A stretch of DNA of 64,000 bases, from contig NZ_LR134378.1 in assembly GCF_900637555.1 (NCBI RefSeq), forward strand, positions 1,002,001-1,066,000. The letters are read 5' to 3'. The notes below the pieces were generated by a model that saw only the letters and a list, made by a program, of their open reading frames with translations, was not told where the DNA came from and did not search any database. Source of the DNA: Lautropia mirabilis. GTDB taxonomy: Bacteria > Pseudomonadota > Gammaproteobacteria > Burkholderiales > Burkholderiaceae_E. Numbering within the stretch: the first letter of the stretch is position 1; each line of letters begins with the position of its first letter. Shown piece by piece: positions 16,835-26,930 of the stretch. A program made the position numbers and the translations under genes.

Positions 16835-18493
16835 ATGGGCATGATCGAACTCAATCGGAAACGGGCGGCCGTCATCGGGCTGGGCCAGTCGGGCCTGGCC
16901 ATGGCGCGCTGGCTGGCGCGTTCCGGCAGCGATGTGCTGGTTTTCGATGATCGCGCCCAGCCGCCGGGCCTGGATGCCCTGCACGCACAGGTTCCGGGGG
17001 CAACCTTCCACAGCCGCACGCTGGATGCCGGTGTGCTTGATGCGGCCGGCCAGATCGATCTGCTGGCCTGGAGCCCGGGCGTCTCCTGCGAGACGGGTGC
17101 CGGTGCCGCGCTGCATGCGGCCGCCCGCGAACGGGGCATTCCTGTTCATGGCGAGCTGGATTTCTTCATGGATGCCATCGCCACGCTGCGCGCGCAGGGG
17201 GCCAGGACCGATGTGGTGGCCATTACCGGCACCAACGGCAAGACCACCGTCACGCGGCTCTGCGCCTTCCTGGCCAACGAAGCGGGCCTGGAGGCCGTGG
17301 CTGCCGGCAACATCAGTCCCTCCATGCTGGATGCGCTGATGGATCGCCTTGGCGACCTGCCCATCGAGCCCGTGCCGGCCCCGCTGCAGGAATCGGCGCC
17401 CGAGGATGAATCAGCGCCCGAGAGCCTGCCGCCCAGTGCTGCCGCCGCCGCCATGCCGCGGCTGTGGGCGCTTGAGCTGTCCAGCTTCCAGCTGGCCGTG
17501 TCGCGGCCACCCGCCTGCCAGGCGGCCGTGGTGCTCAACGTCACGCCAGACCATCTGGACTGGCATGGCTCGATGGAAAACTATCGGGCTGCCAAGCTGC
17601 GCATCTACCCGGCAGCAGAGCGCCGTGTCGTCAATCTCGACGACCCGCTGGCCGATCCGGACCTGCCCGCGCCGTGGGATGTGCCTGCCGAACCCGAGGT
17701 TCCTCAGCCAGCCAAGGGGCGTTCGCGCGCCAAGGCCAAGGTCGAGGTGCCCGTGCTGGCGCCGCGTACCGATTTCTCGCTGCACACCCCACATTCCGCA
17801 CCTGCCTTCGGTCTGGTGCGTGAGGGCGGTCTGGCCTGGCTGACCGAGGCCTTGCCGGAAGAGATTCCTGGTGGTCGTCGTCGCAAGGTCGAGCCCGTGG
17901 ATTTCGTGCTCAACCGCCTGATGCCGGCCGACGCGCTGCGTGTGCAGGGCGCCCACAACCATGCCAACGTGCTGGCGGCACTGGCGCTGCTGCGCGCCTG
18001 CGATGTGCCGATGCGCGCCATGCTGCATGCGCTGCGTGCCTTCGTGACCGATCACCACCGCTGCGAACCGGTCACGGTGGTCAACGGCATCGAGTACATC
18101 GATGACAGCAAGGGGACCAACATCGGGGCCACGGTGGCCGCCCTGCAGGGCCTGGGCCGCCGCGCCGTGCTGATTGCCGGTGGCGTTGGCAAGGATCAGG
18201 ATTTCTCGTTGCTGGCACCGGCGGTGGCCGCACATGCCCGCGCCGTGGTGCTGATCGGCCGTGATGCACCGATCCTGCGCGCTGCGCTGGCAGACACCGG
18301 CGTTGCGCTGGAAGACGCTGCCGACATGGATGCCGCCGTGCGTGCCTGTGCACGCCTTGCACAGGCCGGTGATGTGGTGCTGCTGTCGCCGGCCTGCGCC
18401 AGCTTCGACATGTTCCGGGGCTACGACCACCGGGGCGAGGTCTTTGCCGCAGCCGTGCGCGCCATGGCCGAGGAGGCAGGTCAACCATGCTGA
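16835..18493 (+). CDS. murD: UDP-MurNAc-L-alanine:D-glutamate ligase MurD, with insertions
   Basis: This enzyme adds D-Glu to UDP-MurNAc-L-Ala. The N-terminal Rossmann part (AAVIGLGQSGLAMARWL), the ATP loop G132-TNGKTT, LELSSFQL, LNVTPDHLDWHGSMENY, YIDDSKGTNIGAT and LLSPACASFDMFRGYDHRGE are all intact. At 552 residues it exceeds the usual 440-500. Low-complexity insertions lie at about residues 175-206 (Pro/Glu/Ala/Ser-rich) and 277-312 (Pro/Lys/Ala/Val-rich), with a further variable loop near 350-375. ATG 16835 is one base after the mraY stop; an in-frame ATG at 16841 is an alternative. The end overlaps the start of ftsW. Confidence 0.95.
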   Translation: MGMIELNRKRAAVIGLGQSGLAMARWLARSGSDVLVFDDRAQPPGLDALHAQVPGATFHSRTLDAGVLDAAGQIDLLAWSPGVSCETGAGAALHAAARERGIPVHGELDFFMDAIATLRAQGARTDVVAITGTNGKTTVTRLCAFLANEAGLEAVAAGNISPSMLDALMDRLGDLPIEPVPAPLQESAPEDESAPESLPPSAAAAAMPRLWALELSSFQLAVSRPPACQAAVVLNVTPDHLDWHGSMENYRAAKLRIYPAAERRVVNLDDPLADPDLPAPWDVPAEPEVPQPAKGRSRAKAKVEVPVLAPRTDFSLHTPHSAPAFGLVREGGLAWLTEALPEEIPGGRRRKVEPVDFVLNRLMPADALRVQGAHNHANVLAALALLRACDVPMRAMLHALRAFVTDHHRCEPVTVVNGIEYIDDSKGTNIGATVAALQGLGRRAVLIAGGVGKDQDFSLLAPAVAAHARAVVLIGRDAPILRAALADTGVALEDAADMDAAVRACARLAQAGDVVLLSPACASFDMFRGYDHRGEVFAAAVRAMAEEAGQPC

Positions 18494-19770
18494 ATCGCCT
18501 GGCTGCATTGCCGGGCTTTGCCTGGCTGGGAGGAGGGGCTGCCGATGCGCGCAAGCCCGCCACCGCTGCGCGCGGACGCCGTGCGCCGGCAGCCGCCAGC
18601 CGCGGGCTCACGCAGCGCACCCTGGCCAACAGCAACGTGCAGCGCTTTGACGAGGCGCTGCTGTGGATGACGGCGCTGCTGCTGGGGCTGGGCCTGGTGA
18701 TGGTGTATTCGGCCTCCATCGCGCTGATGGAAAAGCGCGACCCGTCCGGTGATGCCTCCACCTTCTATCTGATCCGCCAGAGCGTGGCCATCTGCGTGGC
18801 GCTGGTGGCAGGGCTGTTCGCGTACGCGGTGCCGCCGGCACGCTGGCAGCGGCTGGCCAGGCCGCTGTTCTTCGGTGGCGTGCTGCTGCTGATCCTGGTC
18901 TTCGTGCCCGGCATCGGCAAGCGGGCAGGAGGTGCCTACCGCTGGGTGTCGCTGGGTGTGGCCACCGTGCAGCCCACCGAGCTGATGAAGCTCTTCGTGG
19001 TGCTGTACGTGGCTGACTATGCCGTGCGCAAGCAGGCCCTGATGCCGCACCTGTGGCGGGCGTTCGTTCCGATGGCCATCGCCCTGTCGGTGGTCGGGAT
19101 GCTCATCATGCGCCAGCCCGACCTGGGCGCACTGATCGTCATCCTGCTGGTGGCGATGGGCGTGCTCTTTCTGGGCGGCATGAACCCCCGGCTTTTCTTC
19201 GGCATGGCGGCGTTCCTGGGCTTCGTGTTTGCTGCCTTCATCCTGCTGGTGCCCTTCCGGCGGGCGCGCTTCTTCTCCTATCTGGATCCGTTTGCGCGCG
19301 CCAATGCCGAGGGCAGCAGCTATCAGCTCACCCATTCGCTGATGGCCATCGGAAAGGGTGAATGGCTGGGCAGCGGACTCGGCGCCGGTGTGGCCAAGCT
19401 CAACTTCCTGCCCGAACCGCATACCGACTTCCTGTTCGCCACCATCGGCGAGGAGCTGGGCATGGTCGGGATGCTGGTGGTCATCCTGATGTTCTTCTGG
19501 GTGGTTCGCCGCTGCTTCGAGATCGGCCGCCAGGCCATCGCTTTCGAGGAGTTCTTCAACGGGCTGGTCGCGCAGGGCATCGGGCTCTGGATCGGCCTGC
19601 AGGTCTTCATCAACCTGGGCGTGAACCTCGGGCTTCTGCCCACCAAGGGTCTGACGCTGCCCTTCATGAGTTTCGGGGGCACCGCCATCCTGATGAATTG
19701 CGTGGCCATGGCCATCGTGCTGCGCATCGATGTCGAGAATCGCAGACTGATGCGGGGGAAAATGGCATGA
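18487..19770 (+). CDS. ftsW: Septal peptidoglycan glycosyltransferase FtsW
   Basis: A SEDS-family lipid II polymerase that works with FtsI at the septum, 427 residues long. A cytoplasmic N-terminal extension of about 60 residues, rich in Arg and Ala, precedes ten membrane helices. Recognisable family segments are YSASIALME, GGAYRWVSLG with QPTELMKL, the large periplasmic loop ending PEPHTDFLFATIGEELG (which holds the conserved acidic residue), and the C-terminal GLTLPFMSFGGTA. The ATG lies inside the last codons of murD (overlap 18487-18493), and the TGA shares four bases with murG. Confidence 0.96.
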   Translation: MLNRLAALPGFAWLGGGAADARKPATAARGRRAPAAASRGLTQRTLANSNVQRFDEALLWMTALLLGLGLVMVYSASIALMEKRDPSGDASTFYLIRQSVAICVALVAGLFAYAVPPARWQRLARPLFFGGVLLLILVFVPGIGKRAGGAYRWVSLGVATVQPTELMKLFVVLYVADYAVRKQALMPHLWRAFVPMAIALSVVGMLIMRQPDLGALIVILLVAMGVLFLGGMNPRLFFGMAAFLGFVFAAFILLVPFRRARFFSYLDPFARANAEGSSYQLTHSLMAIGKGEWLGSGLGAGVAKLNFLPEPHTDFLFATIGEELGMVGMLVVILMFFWVVRRCFEIGRQAIAFEEFFNGLVAQGIGLWIGLQVFINLGVNLGLLPTKGLTLPFMSFGGTAILMNCVAMAIVLRIDVENRRLMRGKMA

Positions 19771-20834
19771 GCGCCAAGCGCGTCCTGATCATGGCCGGCG
19801 GTACCGGCGGCCACATCTTCCCGGGGCTGGCCGTGGCTGAACAGCTGCGCGAGCGCGGCTGGGAGATCTTCTGGCTGGGCAACCCGGACGGCATGGAGGC
19901 ACTGCTGGTGCCCCAGCACGACATCGAGATGAAGCACGTGCATTTCCAGGGCTTCCGGGGCAAGGGTCTGATGGCCAAGCTGCGCATGCCGCTGCGTCTG
20001 CACCGTGCCTGTGGCGAGGCGAAGAAGGCCTTCAAGCAGGTGCGCCCGCATGTGGTGCTGGGCATGGGCGGCTATGTCACCGTGCCCGGGGGGCTGGTGG
20101 CGCGCAAGCTGGGCGTGCCGATGGTGCTGCATGAGCAGAATTCGGTCGCCGGCATGGCCAACCGCTTCCTGGCGCGCTTTGCGGCGCGTGTGCTGGTGGC
20201 CTTCCCGGGCGCGATGTCGCGGGCGGTCTGGGTGGGCAACCCGGTCAACCGCGCCATTTCCGCCATTCCGGCGCCCGAGCTGCGCTACCGTGAGCGCAGC
20301 GGTCCGCTGAAGGTGCTGGTGGTGGGCGGCAGCCTGGGGGCGCAGGCCTTCAATCGCATCATTCCCAACGCCTTCGGTCTGATCGAGCCCGAGCGGCGCC
20401 CTGAGATCCTGCATCAGAGTGGTCGTGCGCATCTCGAAGAGCTGCGGACCAACTACAAGAACGCAGCGGTCGACGCACAGGCCGTCGCATTCATCGACAA
20501 CATGGCCGAAGCCTATTCCGAGGCCGATCTGGTGATCGCCCGTGCCGGTGCCACCACGGTGTCCGAACTGGCGGCGGCCGGGGTCGCGTCGATCCTGATT
20601 CCCTATCCGCACGCGGTGGACGACCACCAGACCGGCAATGCCCGTTTCCTGTCCGAAACCGGTGCGGCCATCCTCATTCCCCAGACGGAGCTGACGCCCT
20701 CGGGGCTGTCGTCGCTGCTGGCGCATTTCAACCGTCCGGCCCTGGCGGCCATGGCGGCCAAGGCACGCGCCCTGGGCAAACCCGATGCCGCCTCCATCGT
20801 GGCAGATACCTGCGAGGCAGTGGCAAGAGCATGA
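19767..20834 (+). CDS. murG: UDP-GlcNAc:lipid I N-acetylglucosaminyltransferase MurG
   Basis: This peripheral inner-membrane GT28 enzyme converts lipid I to lipid II. It has 355 residues. The first G-loop [15 protein letters not shown] is near residue 11, the acceptor-side motif [13 protein letters not shown] follows near residue 100, then [12 protein letters not shown], the second-domain loop [12 protein letters not shown], and the donor-binding [18 protein letters not shown] with [10 protein letters not shown]. The ATGA overlap with ftsW fixes the start; the open frame upstream of 19767 lies within ftsW. The stop overlaps murC by four bases. Confidence 0.97.
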   Translation: MSAKRVLIMAGGTGGHIFPGLAVAEQLRERGWEIFWLGNPDGMEALLVPQHDIEMKHVHFQGFRGKGLMAKLRMPLRLHRACGEAKKAFKQVRPHVVLGMGGYVTVPGGLVARKLGVPMVLHEQNSVAGMANRFLARFAARVLVAFPGAMSRAVWVGNPVNRAISAIPAPELRYRERSGPLKVLVVGGSLGAQAFNRIIPNAFGLIEPERRPEILHQSGRAHLEELRTNYKNAAVDAQAVAFIDNMAEAYSEADLVIARAGATTVSELAAAGVASILIPYPHAVDDHQTGNARFLSETGAAILIPQTELTPSGLSSLLAHFNRPALAAMAAKARALGKPDAASIVADTCEAVARA

Positions 20835-22300
20835 AACACAAGGTACGGAAGATTCATTTCGTGGGCATCGGCGGCGCCGGCATGAGCGGCATTGCCGAGG
20901 TGCTCCTCAACCTGGGCTATTCGGTCAGCGGTTCGGACATGAACCGCTCGACGGTGCTCGAGCGCCTGGAGAGCCTGGGTGCCAAGGTCCACGTTGGACA
21001 CCAGGCCGAGCATGTGGAAGACGCCGACTGCGTGGTGGTCTCCACGGCCGTGCGCGCCGACAATCCGGAAGTGCGCCGTGCCCGAGCCCGGCGCGTGCCG
21101 GTGGTGCCGCGCGCGCTGATGCTGGCCGAGCTGATGAAGCTCAAGCAGGGGGTGGCCATTGCCGGAACGCACGGCAAGACCACGACCACCAGCCTGGTCG
21201 CCTCCATCCTGGCCAAGGCGGGTCTGGATCCCACTTTCGTGATTGGTGGGCGCCTGAACAGCGCCGGTGTCAATGCCCGGCTGGGCAGTGGCGACTACAT
21301 CGTGGTCGAGGCGGATGAATCCGATGCCTCGTTCCTGAACCTGCTGCCCATGATTGCGGCCGTCACCAACATCGACGCCGACCACATGGACACCTACGGC
21401 CATGACATGGCCCGTCTGAAGCAGGCGTTCGTCGACTTCCTGAACCGGCTGCCGTTCTACGGTTCGGCCGTGCTGTGTCTGGATGATCCGCACGTGCGCG
21501 AGATCGTCCCCTTCGTGTCCAAGCCCACCATCACGTATGGACTGGGCGAGGATGCCCAGGTGCGGGCCGTGGACGTGCGTGCCGAGGGTGACCGGATGCA
21601 TTTCCAGGTGCTGCGCGAGAACGAGCCGCCCCTGGAGGTCTCACTGGCACTGAGCGGCGAGCACAACGTGCGCAATGCCCTGGCGGCCATTGCCATCGCC
21701 ACCGAACTGGGGGTGAAGGCTGAGGCCATTGTCGCGGCATTGGCGGAATTCCGCGGGGTTGGACGACGTTTTGAACGATACGGTGAGGTGCCGGTACCCG
21801 TGCGTGAAGGGCGCGAGGGCGCACAGGCTGGCCAAACGGCAGCCGCATCGGGTACCTTTACCCTCATCGATGACTACGGGCATCACCCGGTCGAGATCGA
21901 GGCGACGCTTCGGGCCGTTCGCGGCGCCTTTCCGACGCGGCGGCTGGTGCTGGCCTTCCAGCCGCACCGCTATTCCCGCACGCGCGATCTCTTCGAGGAT
22001 TTCGTCCGTGTGCTGGGCATGGCCGATCAGCTCATCCTGACCGAAGTATACGCAGCCGGTGAACCTCCGATCGTGGCTGCAGACGGTCGGGCACTGGTGC
22101 GCGCCGTGCGGCTTGCCAGCCAGCGGGATCCGTTGTTCGTCGCCGATGTCGCCGAATTGCCGACGACGGTACTGGGACTGGTGCAGCCAGGCGACGTCGT
22201 CATCACGATGGGCGCGGGCAGCATCGGTACCATCCCTGCGCAGATCGTGGCCCGGATGTCCGCCGCCACGCCTTCCCGACAAGGAGCCGAGCATGAGTGA
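20831..22300 (+). CDS. murC: UDP-N-acetylmuramate:L-alanine ligase MurC
   Basis: This enzyme adds the first stem amino acid, L-Ala, to UDP-MurNAc. It has 489 residues. The opening [19 protein letters not shown] is the UDP-binding Rossmann motif; the ATP loop is [55 protein letters not shown] and [12 protein letters not shown] follow in the expected order. A short Arg/Glu/Ala-rich insert sits before [10 protein letters not shown]. It starts with ATGA at the end of murG and overlaps the start of ddlB by eight bases. Confidence 0.97.
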   Translation: MKHKVRKIHFVGIGGAGMSGIAEVLLNLGYSVSGSDMNRSTVLERLESLGAKVHVGHQAEHVEDADCVVVSTAVRADNPEVRRARARRVPVVPRALMLAELMKLKQGVAIAGTHGKTTTTSLVASILAKAGLDPTFVIGGRLNSAGVNARLGSGDYIVVEADESDASFLNLLPMIAAVTNIDADHMDTYGHDMARLKQAFVDFLNRLPFYGSAVLCLDDPHVREIVPFVSKPTITYGLGEDAQVRAVDVRAEGDRMHFQVLRENEPPLEVSLALSGEHNVRNALAAIAIATELGVKAEAIVAALAEFRGVGRRFERYGEVPVPVREGREGAQAGQTAAASGTFTLIDDYGHHPVEIEATLRAVRGAFPTRRLVLAFQPHRYSRTRDLFEDFVRVLGMADQLILTEVYAAGEPPIVAADGRALVRAVRLASQRDPLFVADVAELPTTVLGLVQPGDVVITMGAGSIGTIPAQIVARMSAATPSRQGAEHE

Positions 22301-23297
22301 ATCCTTGAATCCGCTGCCGTTCCCCGTGCAGATCGACCCCGACGCGCTGGGACGCGTCGTGGTGCTGATGGGCGGACATTCTTCCGAGCGCAATGTCTCG
22401 CTGGATTCCGGCCGCAATGTGCTGAAGGCCCTCCAGGCCAAGGGGGTCAATGCCGAAGCCTTCGATCCGGCGGAGCGATCGCTGGGCGACCTGGAAAAGG
22501 CCGGCTACGACCGCGCCTTCATTGCGCTGCATGGCCGCTACGGCGAGGACGGCACCATCCAGGGTGTTCTGGAGATGCTGGGCATTCCCTACACCGGCTC
22601 GGGGGTCATGGCATCGGCAGTGGCCATCGACAAGATCAGCACCAAGCAGATGTGGCAGGCAGGCCGCCTGCCCACGCCGCCGTGGGAAGTGCTGCTGGGG
22701 CCGCATCAGCTGGCCGGACTGGCCGAGCGCCTGGGCCTGCCGCTCATCATCAAGCCGCCGCACGAAGGTTCCACGCTGGGCCTTACCCGCGTCGATTCGC
22801 TGGACCGCCTGCCCGCCGCCTATGAGCGTGCGGCCGACATCGATTTTCCGGTGCTGGCCGAGCGTTTCGTGCAGGGGCGCGAGCTGACGGTGGCCGTCAT
22901 CGGCAGTGGTGCGGCCGCGCGTGCGCTACCCATCGTGGAGATCCGTGCACCCAACGGCAACTACGACTACCGCAACAAGTATTTCACCGACGACACGCGC
23001 TACCTGTGCCCCGCACCGCTCGTGCCGGCCATGGCGGCCGACATCGCGTCGCTGGCCGAGGCGGCCTACCGGGCCGTGGGCTGCGAGGGCTGGGGGCGTG
23101 TCGACATCATGCTGGACGACGGCACGCAGCGGCCCTGGCTGCTGGAAGTGAACACGTCGCCGGGCATGACCGGCCACTCGCTGGTGCCCATGGCGGCGCG
23201 TGCCGCAGGCATCTCGTATGAGGATCTGGTTCTGGGCCTGACGGCTCAGGCATCGCTGAAAATACAACGACGTGTTGCATCGGAGGCAATTGCGTGA
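22293..23297 (+). CDS. ddlB: D-alanine:D-alanine ligase DdlB
   Basis: This ATP-grasp enzyme makes the D-Ala-D-Ala used by MurF. It has 334 residues. Signatures are [64 protein letters not shown], the catalytic-domain [10 protein letters not shown] and the magnesium-binding [20 protein letters not shown] 22293 has AAGGAG (22281-22286) upstream; the frame extends to 22059 inside murC without reason. Its stop overlaps a GTG start of ftsQ. Confidence 0.97.
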   Translation: MSESLNPLPFPVQIDPDALGRVVVLMGGHSSERNVSLDSGRNVLKALQAKGVNAEAFDPAERSLGDLEKAGYDRAFIALHGRYGEDGTIQGVLEMLGIPYTGSGVMASAVAIDKISTKQMWQAGRLPTPPWEVLLGPHQLAGLAERLGLPLIIKPPHEGSTLGLTRVDSLDRLPAAYERAADIDFPVLAERFVQGRELTVAVIGSGAAARALPIVEIRAPNGNYDYRNKYFTDDTRYLCPAPLVPAMAADIASLAEAAYRAVGCEGWGRVDIMLDDGTQRPWLLEVNTSPGMTGHSLVPMAARAAGISYEDLVLGLTAQASLKIQRRVASEAIA

Positions 23298-24088
23298 ATT
23301 TGTGGCATGATCCGCGCGCGCTGAACGCCATTGCCAACGTTATGGTAATGGCTGCGTTCGGCTGCCTGCTGCTTGCCTGCATCTGGTGGGTAGGCCAGCG
23401 ATCGACGTTCGATCTGCTGGCCATCGAGGTGGGGCCGGTCAACGGGCGCATGCTGGATCATGTCGATCAACGGATGATGGATGCCCAGGGCGTCAATCGT
23501 CTGGAAGGAAATTTCTTTACCGTGGGGCTGGATCGTGTCCGTGAGCATTTCGAGCAGGTACCTTGGGTACGTCGTGCCGAAGTTCGCCGCATCTGGCCCA
23601 ACCGTCTTTTCGTTGCGCTCGAGGAGCACCAGGTGCTGGCGCGCTGGAAGGATGACAGCGGTCGTTTCGTCAACACCCATGGGGAACTGTTTTCGGTGAA
23701 TCCTGCCGAAGTTGCCAATCACCAGAACCTGCTGCTGCTGTCCGGCCCGGACGGCAGCCAGGCGCTGGTCGCCCGCCGTTACGACGAGCTGGCCCATCAA
23801 CTGCTGCCGCTGTCGATGCAGCCGGTGGAACTGGAACTGTCCGACCGCCAGTCGTGGACGGCGCGGCTCGACAGTGGCATCACCCTGAAGATGGGGCGTG
23901 ACGAAGGCTTGCCCGTGGCCGACCGCGTGGCCCGCTGGGTCACGGCGCATCCGCTGATCCAGGCGCGCCTGAACGGCCGTGCCGAGGTCATCGACCTGCG
24001 CTACCCGAACGGCTTTGCCGTGCGTGCTCCCGGAGCGTTGGAACCGCATGACGGCAACGGTCATCCTCATCGTGACAACCTTCATTGA
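23294..24088 (+). CDS. ftsQ: Cell division protein FtsQ
   Basis: A bitopic divisome protein that links early and late division proteins through FtsL and FtsB. It has 264 residues: a short cytoplasmic N-terminus, a membrane helix at about residues 16-34 (VMVMAAFGCLLLACIWWVG), a POTRA domain (LEGNFFTVGLDRVREHF, VPWVRRAEVRRIWPNRL) and a beta domain with VDLRYPNG-like sequence at the end. The start is GTG at 23294, forming a GTGA overlap with the ddlB stop; no ATG is nearby, and a weaker initiator may keep its level low. Confidence 0.95.
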   Translation: MNLWHDPRALNAIANVMVMAAFGCLLLACIWWVGQRSTFDLLAIEVGPVNGRMLDHVDQRMMDAQGVNRLEGNFFTVGLDRVREHFEQVPWVRRAEVRRIWPNRLFVALEEHQVLARWKDDSGRFVNTHGELFSVNPAEVANHQNLLLLSGPDGSQALVARRYDELAHQLLPLSMQPVELELSDRQSWTARLDSGITLKMGRDEGLPVADRVARWVTAHPLIQARLNGRAEVIDLRYPNGFAVRAPGALEPHDGNGHPHRDNLH

Positions 24089-24103
24089 GTGCCGGAACGG
24101 ATC

Positions 24104-25336
24104 ATGACACGTGACAACAAGGATCTGCTGGTAGGCCTGGACATCGGCACCTCGAAAGTGGTGGCGATCGTGGCCGAGCTGCATGCGGATGGCGAGATCG
24201 AGGTCATCGGCACCGGCCAGCATGAATCGAACGGCCTGAAGAAGGGTGTCGTCGTCGACATCGAGAAGACAGTTGCCTCCATCCAGGCTGCCCTGGAAGA
24301 GGCCGAGATCACTTCCGGCAACAAGATCCAGCAGGTGGTCACCGGCATCGCCGGCAGCCACATCCGCAGCTTCAACTCCATCGGCATGGTGGCCATCAAG
24401 GACAAGGAAGTCACCGAGGCCGACGTGGCGCGCGTCATCGAGACTGCCAAGGCGGTGGCCATCCCCACCGACCAGCAGATCCTGCACGTGCTGCCCCAGG
24501 AGTTCATCATCGACGGCCAGGAGGACATCCGCGAGCCGGTGGGCATGAGCGGCGTGCGGCTGGACGTGAAGGTGCACGTGGTGACGGGTGCCGTCTCGGC
24601 GGTGCAGAACATCATCAAGTGCGTGCGTCGTTGCGGGCTGGCCGTGCAGGATCTCATCCTGCAGCCGCTGGCCTCGGCCAACGCGGTGCTCACCCACGAC
24701 GAGAAGGAACTGGGCGTGGCACTGGTGGACATCGGTGGCGGCACGACCGACATCGCCGTGTTCGTCGGTGGCTCCATCCGCCACTCGGCCGTCATTCCGG
24801 TGGCGGGCGACCAGATCACCAACGACATTGCCATGGCGCTGCGCACGCCCACGGCCGACGCCGAGGAGATCAAGCTGCGCCACGGCCTGGCCAAGCCCAC
24901 GCTGGCCAACCCGGGCGAGAAGATCGAGGTGCCCGGCATCGGTGACCGCGGGCCGCGGTCGCTGTCCAAGCAGGGCCTGGCATCGGTCATTGAGCCGCGC
25001 GTGGAAGAGCTGTTCCAGATGGTCCAGCAGACCATCCGCGAATCGGGCTACGAAGAGTCGCTGTCGTCCGGCATCGTGCTCACCGGCGGCTCCAGCCTGC
25101 TGCCGGGCATGGCCGAGCTGGCCGAGGACATCTTCCTCAAGCCCGTGCGCGTGGGGGCCCCCGCCTACAGCGGCAGCCTCTCCGATGTCGTTCGCACACC
25201 CAGGTACGCCACGGCCATGGGCCTGCTGGAGGAAGCCCGCCAGCAGCGCCTGAAGGGTCGCAAGGTCGCGGAGCAGTCGGGGTCCTTCCGGGACACGATT
25301 CGCCGCATGAAAGAATGGTTTTTCGGGAGTTTCTGA
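24104..25336 (+). CDS. ftsA: Cell division protein FtsA
   Basis: An actin-like ATPase that tethers FtsZ to the membrane, 410 residues from ATG 24104. The in-frame GTG at 24089 would add five residues and is less likely. The actin-fold phosphate loops are LLVGLDIGTSKVV near the start and ALVDIGGGTTDIAVF near residue 205; GIVLTGGSSLLPG is the adenosine motif. The C-terminal RRMKEWFFGSF is the amphipathic membrane-targeting helix, intact to the last residue. It lies 15 bases after ftsQ. Confidence 0.97.
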   Translation: MTRDNKDLLVGLDIGTSKVVAIVAELHADGEIEVIGTGQHESNGLKKGVVVDIEKTVASIQAALEEAEITSGNKIQQVVTGIAGSHIRSFNSIGMVAIKDKEVTEADVARVIETAKAVAIPTDQQILHVLPQEFIIDGQEDIREPVGMSGVRLDVKVHVVTGAVSAVQNIIKCVRRCGLAVQDLILQPLASANAVLTHDEKELGVALVDIGGGTTDIAVFVGGSIRHSAVIPVAGDQITNDIAMALRTPTADAEEIKLRHGLAKPTLANPGEKIEVPGIGDRGPRSLSKQGLASVIEPRVEELFQMVQQTIRESGYEESLSSGIVLTGGSSLLPGMAELAEDIFLKPVRVGAPAYSGSLSDVVRTPRYATAMGLLEEARQQRLKGRKVAEQSGSFRDTIRRMKEWFFGSF

Positions 25337-25495
25337 GACAGAATCACGTTCGATCCCGAATGATCGCCGGGCCGCCCGGAAGGGCGGCCGACAGGGAACG
25401 GTATCCTTGCCCGGTACCGCACCCGCCAGTCCGGAGGCTCATGCCATAGCGGCGCGCCTGACGACTGTTCATTCAAAACAGGAGGTTTTTCAGCT
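25337..25495 (+). other. ftsA-ftsZ spacer with a perfect GGAA stem-loop
   Basis: This is the first sizeable gap within the cluster, 159 bases. It contains a perfect eight-pair stem, GGCCGCCC (25370-25377) and its complement (25382-25389), closed by GGAA. No U-run follows, so it is more likely an RNA-processing or stability element than a terminator. AGGAGGT (25480-25486) is a strong ribosome site for ftsZ, consistent with high FtsZ synthesis. Confidence 0.55.
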
Positions 25496-26656
25496 ATGAC
25501 GTTCAAGATGTTGGAAACAGATGTCGATGGCGCCGTCATCAAGGTGGTGGGCGTCGGTGGTGGCGGTGGCAATGCCGTCAACCACATGGTCAACCGTGGC
25601 GTGCAGGGCGTCGAGTTCATCGCAGTGAACACCGACCGCCAGGCGCTGGCCCGTTCGCTGGCCGGCCGCACCATCCAGCTGGGTGATGCCGGCCTGGGCG
25701 CCGGTGCCAATCCCGAGGCAGGCCGGGCCGCAGCCCAGGCCGAGCGTGGCAACATCCGCGCTGCCCTGGAAGGCGCCAACATGGTGTTCATCACCGCCGG
25801 CATGGGCAAGGGCACCGGTACCGGCGCTTCGCCCGTGGTCGCCGAGATCGCCAAGGAACTCGGCATCCTGACGGTGGGCGTGGTCACCAAGCCCTTCAAC
25901 TACGAAGGCAGCCGCAAGCAGCGCGTGGCCGACGAAGGCATCGAGAACCTGATCGGCCAGGTGGATTCGCTGATCGTGGTGCTCAACGAGAAGCTCTTCG
26001 AGGTGATGGACGAGGACGCCACCCTGGAAGACGCCTTCAAGCGCGCCGACGACGTGCTGCACAACGCGGTGGCCGGCATTGCCGAGATCATCAACGTGCC
26101 CGGCCTGGTGAACGTCGACTTCGCTGACGTGAAGACCATCATGGGTGAGCAGGGCAAGGCCATGATGGGTATCGGCGAGGCTTCGGGCCTGGACCGCGCT
26201 CGTCTGGCTGCCGAACAGGCCGTTTCCTCGCCGCTGCTCGACGGCGTCGACCTGCATGGTGCCCGCGGCGTGATCGTCAACATCACCGCCAGCCGCTCGC
26301 TGAAACTGCGTGAGACCAACGAGGTCATCAACACCATCAAGCAGTTCTGCGCCGAAGACGCCACCATCATCCACGGTACCGTCTACGACGAGGACATGGA
26401 AGACTCGCTGCGCGTCACCGTCGTGGCAACCGGCATCGGCAAGGTGGTCCGCAAGCCCCAGCTGGTCTCGCAGCCGGCCGTCAAGACCGGTACCGACGAC
26501 CTGGCCCTGGACACGGTGGATGCCATCGGTGGTCTGGATGAGCCGAACGTGTTCCGCAACCCGCGCAGCCAGGCGGCCGAGCGTGTCAACGCCATGTCCC
26601 AGAAGGGCGTCGAGCGTCTGGACATTCCTGCCTTCCTGCGTCGCCAGGCCGACTGA
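25496..26656 (+). CDS. ftsZ: Cell division GTPase FtsZ
   Basis: The tubulin-like protein that forms the cytokinetic ring, 386 residues long. The GTP-binding segment begins IKVVGVGGGGGNAVNHM, the tubulin signature is GMGKGTGTGASP near residue 102, and NVDFADVKTIM forms the T7-loop region that completes the GTPase site of the next subunit. The C-terminal peptide LDIPAFLRRQ, which binds FtsA and ZapD, is intact. A strong ribosome site lies nine bases upstream. Confidence 0.98.
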   Translation: MTFKMLETDVDGAVIKVVGVGGGGGNAVNHMVNRGVQGVEFIAVNTDRQALARSLAGRTIQLGDAGLGAGANPEAGRAAAQAERGNIRAALEGANMVFITAGMGKGTGTGASPVVAEIAKELGILTVGVVTKPFNYEGSRKQRVADEGIENLIGQVDSLIVVLNEKLFEVMDEDATLEDAFKRADDVLHNAVAGIAEIINVPGLVNVDFADVKTIMGEQGKAMMGIGEASGLDRARLAAEQAVSSPLLDGVDLHGARGVIVNITASRSLKLRETNEVINTIKQFCAEDATIIHGTVYDEDMEDSLRVTVVATGIGKVVRKPQLVSQPAVKTGTDDLALDTVDAIGGLDEPNVFRNPRSQAAERVNAMSQKGVERLDIPAFLRRQAD

Positions 26657-26930
26657 TCGTCCATCCTGGCCCTGATCGGCGGCCGGCGCAGTCCGAAAAG
26701 CGTCGCGTGGATCCGGGGCATCTGCCGTCATGGGCAGTGCCCGGTGTTCGCAGCGTTTCAGGAACCTGCCCGGCACGCCAGGGCCACGGGCCTCGCCCAG
26801 CCGCTGTCATGGCGGGGTGATCGTGTCCGTGTCGCCCATGGATGAACGGCCATGAGCCCATGGCCATGAATGCCTGACCCTGAATCCCTTCGGGCCATGA
26901 TGCCGGCCCCAACACTGACGGAGTTGGAAG
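26657..26930 (+). other. ftsZ-lpxC spacer with GGCCATG stem-loop
   Basis: 274 bases with no supported gene. A perfect seven-pair stem-loop, GGCCATG (26848-26854), loop AGCC, CATGGCC (26859-26865), lies about 65 bases before lpxC. Several CATGG/CCATG words around it could form alternative pairings. No clear terminator or promoter hexamers are seen. The region may hold an lpxC leader. Confidence 0.45.
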
